Shown: piece after piece, positions 63,782 through 64,000 of the stretch
How the letters are laid out: every line of letters begins with the position of its first letter
Numbering within the stretch: the first letter of the stretch is position 1
NCBI RefSeq assembly: GCF_036013955.1
Contig: NZ_CP107903.1
Span: forward strand, 186,001-250,000
DNA length: 64,000 nucleotides
From: Streptomyces sp. NBC_00459
Lineage (GTDB): Bacteria; Actinomycetota; Actinomycetes; Streptomycetales; Streptomycetaceae
Direction: 5' to 3'
Notes under the pieces: generated by a model
What the model was told of the DNA's origin: nothing
Databases searched by the model: none
What the model saw: only the letters and a program-made list of their open reading frames with translations
Made by a program: the position numbers and the translations under genes

Positions 63782-64000
63782 TCACGGACACGCGCCGGTG
63801 CCCAGGCGTCTCCCCAGGCATCCAGGGGCACTCAAGGTCGGGCCCGTCGCGGTCGAGGGCGCCACGTACGCGGCGGCCATGCGCACCGCGTCGAGGCTCG
63901 CGCGGACGTCGTGCACGCGAACACAGAACGCGCCCGCCGCAGCGGCGAGCGCGGAGACGGCGGCCGTCGCCGGGTCCCGCCCTCCGGGCGGCACGTCGCC
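63782..64000 (-). CDS. folP: Dihydropteroate synthase, C-terminal end, cut by the right edge
   Basis: The frame is open to base 64000 and ends with a TGA at 63782. The visible 72 residues read GGRDPATAAVSALAAAAGAF then CVRVHDVRASLDAVRMAAAY, the typical C-terminus of dihydropteroate synthases, including the RVHDV element that contacts the pterin/phosphate site. The enzyme joins p-aminobenzoate to dihydropterin pyrophosphate. It lies upstream of the ligM-like gene in the same direction, 164 bp away with the operators between. With pabB it suggests extra folate supply for the demethylation pathway. The last 20 or so residues (after YVAP) are a variable tail. Confidence 0.85.
   Translation of the reverse strand, partial: GDVPPGGRDPATAAVSALAAAAGAFCVRVHDVRASLDAVRMAAAYVAPSTATGPTLSAPGCLGRRLGTGACP

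Overview
The window is high-GC actinobacterial DNA, almost certainly from a Streptomyces or close relative. The signs are the GC-rich third codon positions, long antisense shadow frames, GGAGG-type ribosome binding sites, an MbtH-like protein, and LacI/TetR regulators with short palindromic operators. About four fifths of it (1 to about 50.5 kb) is one leftward transcription unit for a hybrid polyketide/non-ribosomal peptide assembly line of the trans-AT type. The left end cuts the cluster inside an NRPS gene.

Order of transcription, right to left: E1-alpha, E1-beta and E2 of a 2-oxoacid dehydrogenase-like complex (50452-47414); PKS1, 6045 aa (AT-ACP loading, then KS-DH-KR-ACP, KS-DH-KR-ACP, KS-DH-KR-MT-ACP); PKS2, 5310 aa (KS-KR-MT-ACP, a C domain plus A-domain stump plus carrier, KS-KR-ACP, KS-KR-ACP, and a terminal condensation-dead KS); a fused acyl hydrolase/acyltransferase/enoyl reductase acting in trans; PKS3, 2829 aa (DH-ACP-dead ACP-DH, KS-KR-ACP, dead KS-PCP); an MbtH-like protein; and the start of an NRPS. 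My reading is that the E1/E2 proteins make an acyl starter, the cis loading AT mounts it, the trans AT supplies malonyl units to the seven KS domains that look able to condense, the trans ER can reduce selected enoyl intermediates, two modules C-methylate, and the chain passes through a KS0-PCP adaptor into an MbtH-assisted NRPS. Two eroded acyltransferase remnants in the loading and first modules suggest that this end came from a cis-AT ancestor.

From 50.5 to 52.2 kb lies a comparatively AT-rich promoter region, followed by a scrapyard of gene remnants (IS110-type transposase fragment, broken LysR, Lrp/AsnC tail). This probably marks the edge of the cluster.

From 52.2 to 58 kb there is a leftward GH78 rhamnosidase/HSL-type esterase pair, a divergent TetR regulator with a perfect 27-bp operator, a gene-free stretch of about 550 bp, and a LacI-type repressor.

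From 58.1 kb to the right edge is a leftward one-carbon/folate locus: folP (cut by the edge), a LigM-like tetrahydrofolate-dependent O-demethylase, metF, purU, folD and pabB. Together these can take a methyl group from a donor to methyl-, methylene- and formyl-THF and then to formate, regenerating THF, while pabB and folP make more folate. The ligM promoter carries tandem palindromic operators and a leader hairpin. No tRNA, rRNA, CRISPR array or complete mobile element was seen.
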